A DNA stretch of 64,000 bases from Ralstonia sp. NFACC01 (lineage in GTDB: Bacteria > Pseudomonadota > Gammaproteobacteria > Burkholderiales > Burkholderiaceae): the NCBI RefSeq assembly GCF_900115545.1, contig NZ_FOWV01000006.1, forward strand, positions 47,190 through 111,189. The letters run 5' to 3'. This document shows, one piece after another, positions 63,066 through 64,000 of this stretch. The translations under genes were made by a program, and so were the position numbers. Each line of letters begins with the position of its first letter. Position 1 is the stretch's first letter. Under the pieces are notes generated by a model that saw only the letters and a program-made list of their open reading frames with translations, was not told where the DNA came from and ran no database searches.

Positions 63066-64000
63066 ATGCGTCAACGCTTCATGGACAGCATTCCGTGGGC
63101 CACGCTGTTGGTTGGCGTGGGTGTCGGCACGGCGCTGGCGGTCACGCCGCGCATCGCACACGCTGATCACAAGCAATCGTGCTATGCGGGCATCGTGGTC
63201 GTGTTCGACGGCGCGTGGCATCCAGGCGCGGTGGTCGGTTGCCGCACGGTCAACATCTCCGACAGCAACAACGTGGTCGGCGCCGAGGTGAACCTGATGG
63301 TCGCGCAAGGCACCATCCGGCCGCGTGTGCAGGCGGTGGTGGGCAGCACGAGCGTGCAGGCGCTCATTGGCGGCGGCTACGACTTCGCGAGCAGCAAGGC
63401 ACTGGTGGGCGTCGGCGCCACGGGCGACCATTGGCTCGCGGGCGTTGACATGGAAATCGCCGGCCGTTGGACCGCCTACGGCGGCGCGAGCACGCTGGGC
63501 CGGTATCACAGCAATTCGCATCCTGCAGACCCGGCATCGGCGGCTACCACGCCGACCAGCAACAACGACGCGCCGCCACCCAGCGGCAACAACACGCCGC
63601 CGTCCAAGCCCAGTCCCACACCGGCCCCGGCACCGGGCGCGTCGCCCAGCCCCGGCCCCACGCCGGCCCCAACACCGAGCCCCGGGCCAAGCCCGTCGCC
63701 GACGCCGAGTCCGACTCCCAGCCCAACACCGACACCGACACCAGCTCCGACGCCGACGCCGAGCCCATCGCCGGTCCCATCGCCGTGCGGAAGCTGCCAC
63801 GGAGGCGGCCACCATCACGGGCACCACCATGATCACGACCACGATCATGACCACGGCGGACATCACGGTGGCGATCACGACCACGGCGGCGATGGCAACC
63901 ACGGCGGTGACCACGATCATGGCGGCGGCGGCGATCACGACCATGGCGGCGACGGCAATCACGGCGGCGGCCACGACCGTGGCGGGAATGGCAACCACGG
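63066..64000 (+). CDS. Exported protein with Pro-rich linker and His/Asp/Gly-rich tail (3' end cut by window)
   Basis: At least 311 residues, no stop before the window end. A signal peptide is at about 1-32 (cleavage near AHA-DH). A compact domain of about 33-150 has two Cys (in QSCYAG and VVGCRT) and Gly-rich repeats like [26 protein letters not shown]; it recalls DM9/DUF3421-type repeats, not proven. A Pro-rich linker of PSP/PTP steps is at about 168-240. Then CGSCH (241-245) starts a His/Asp/Gly region with two near-identical 12-residue repeats [12 protein letters not shown]. It probably binds metal at the cell surface. The ATG at 63066 has an AGG upstream. Confidence 0.75.
   Translation, partial: MRQRFMDSIPWATLLVGVGVGTALAVTPRIAHADHKQSCYAGIVVVFDGAWHPGAVVGCRTVNISDSNNVVGAEVNLMVAQGTIRPRVQAVVGSTSVQALIGGGYDFASSKALVGVGATGDHWLAGVDMEIAGRWTAYGGASTLGRYHSNSHPADPASAATTPTSNNDAPPPSGNNTPPSKPSPTPAPAPGASPSPGPTPAPTPSPGPSPSPTPSPTPSPTPTPTPAPTPTPSPSPVPSPCGSCHGGGHHHGHHHDHDHDHDHGGHHGGDHDHGGDGNHGGDHDHGGGGDHDHGGDGNHGGGHDRGGNGNH

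Noticed and set aside
63600..63780. Short repeated units suggesting a CRISPR-like or satellite array
   Set aside because: The repeats are imperfect and in frame, encoding a Ser/Thr/Pro linker; there are no unique spacers of constant length.

Overview
The window is high-GC, densely coded chromosomal DNA of a betaproteobacterium, most probably a Ralstonia (Burkholderiaceae). Supporting this are the fba-pyk-pgk order, the recA-recX and sucCD neighbourhoods, the miaB-phoH-ybeY run with a long-form YbeY, and overall similarity to Ralstonia/Cupriavidus proteins. I assign it from recalled protein families, not from a search. I see no insertion sequence, phage, CRISPR array or rRNA operon. There is one tRNA, tRNA-Met(CAU).

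Layout. 1-5 kb (minus): glycolysis (start of fba, pyk, pgk) and an azlC-azlD-rarD exporter operon. 5.2-8.7 kb (plus): small zinc-finger protein, waaF, an NTF2-like protein, a YheT-type hydrolase and an unknown protein. 8.7-11 kb: an exported M48 metalloprotease divergent from moaC. 11-15.2 kb (minus): a type IV pilin island with three pilin genes and a PglL-type pilin O-oligosaccharyltransferase. Two of the pilins have sigma-54-like promoters. 15.3-21 kb (minus): TerC, sucCD, DUF2889, recX and recA, the last with a LexA box over its promoter. 21.2-28.4 kb: a response regulator/sensor kinase/DUF4212 operon facing an acetate-uptake operon (DUF485-actP-DUF294 regulator-exonuclease). 28.9-30.8 kb: an MHS-family transporter with a large periplasmic insert, then tRNA-Met.

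30.8-37.6 kb: a Baeyer-Villiger-type monooxygenase plus alpha/beta hydrolase with a divergent TetR regulator, then a zinc deacylase/MHS transporter/LysR group. 37.7-43 kb: a FAD monooxygenase and a small unknown protein, a cupin, an orphan response regulator, a possible small RNA, and a divergent LysR/pirin pair. 43-45.8 kb (minus): rhlE-srkA. 46.5-57.8 kb (plus): a fatty-acid degradation locus with a TetR regulator, FadE, a FabG4-like reductase, a MaoC-like hydratase, a thiolase, FadD, DUF1571 and an OmpW-family porin. It encodes a complete beta-oxidation spiral through (R)-3-hydroxyacyl-CoA without FadB. 57.9-62.7 kb (plus): a renalase-like oxidoreductase, a small exported protein, and miaB-phoH-ybeY. 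The window ends inside a gene for an exported protein with a Pro-rich linker and a His/Asp/Gly-rich tail.

The most interesting parts are the pilin/ligase island, the R-specific beta-oxidation module whose gene set matches mycobacterial fadE5-fadA2-fabG4-htdX, the DUF4212 protein attached to a two-component system without its transporter, the MHS transporter insert, and the terminal His-rich secreted protein.
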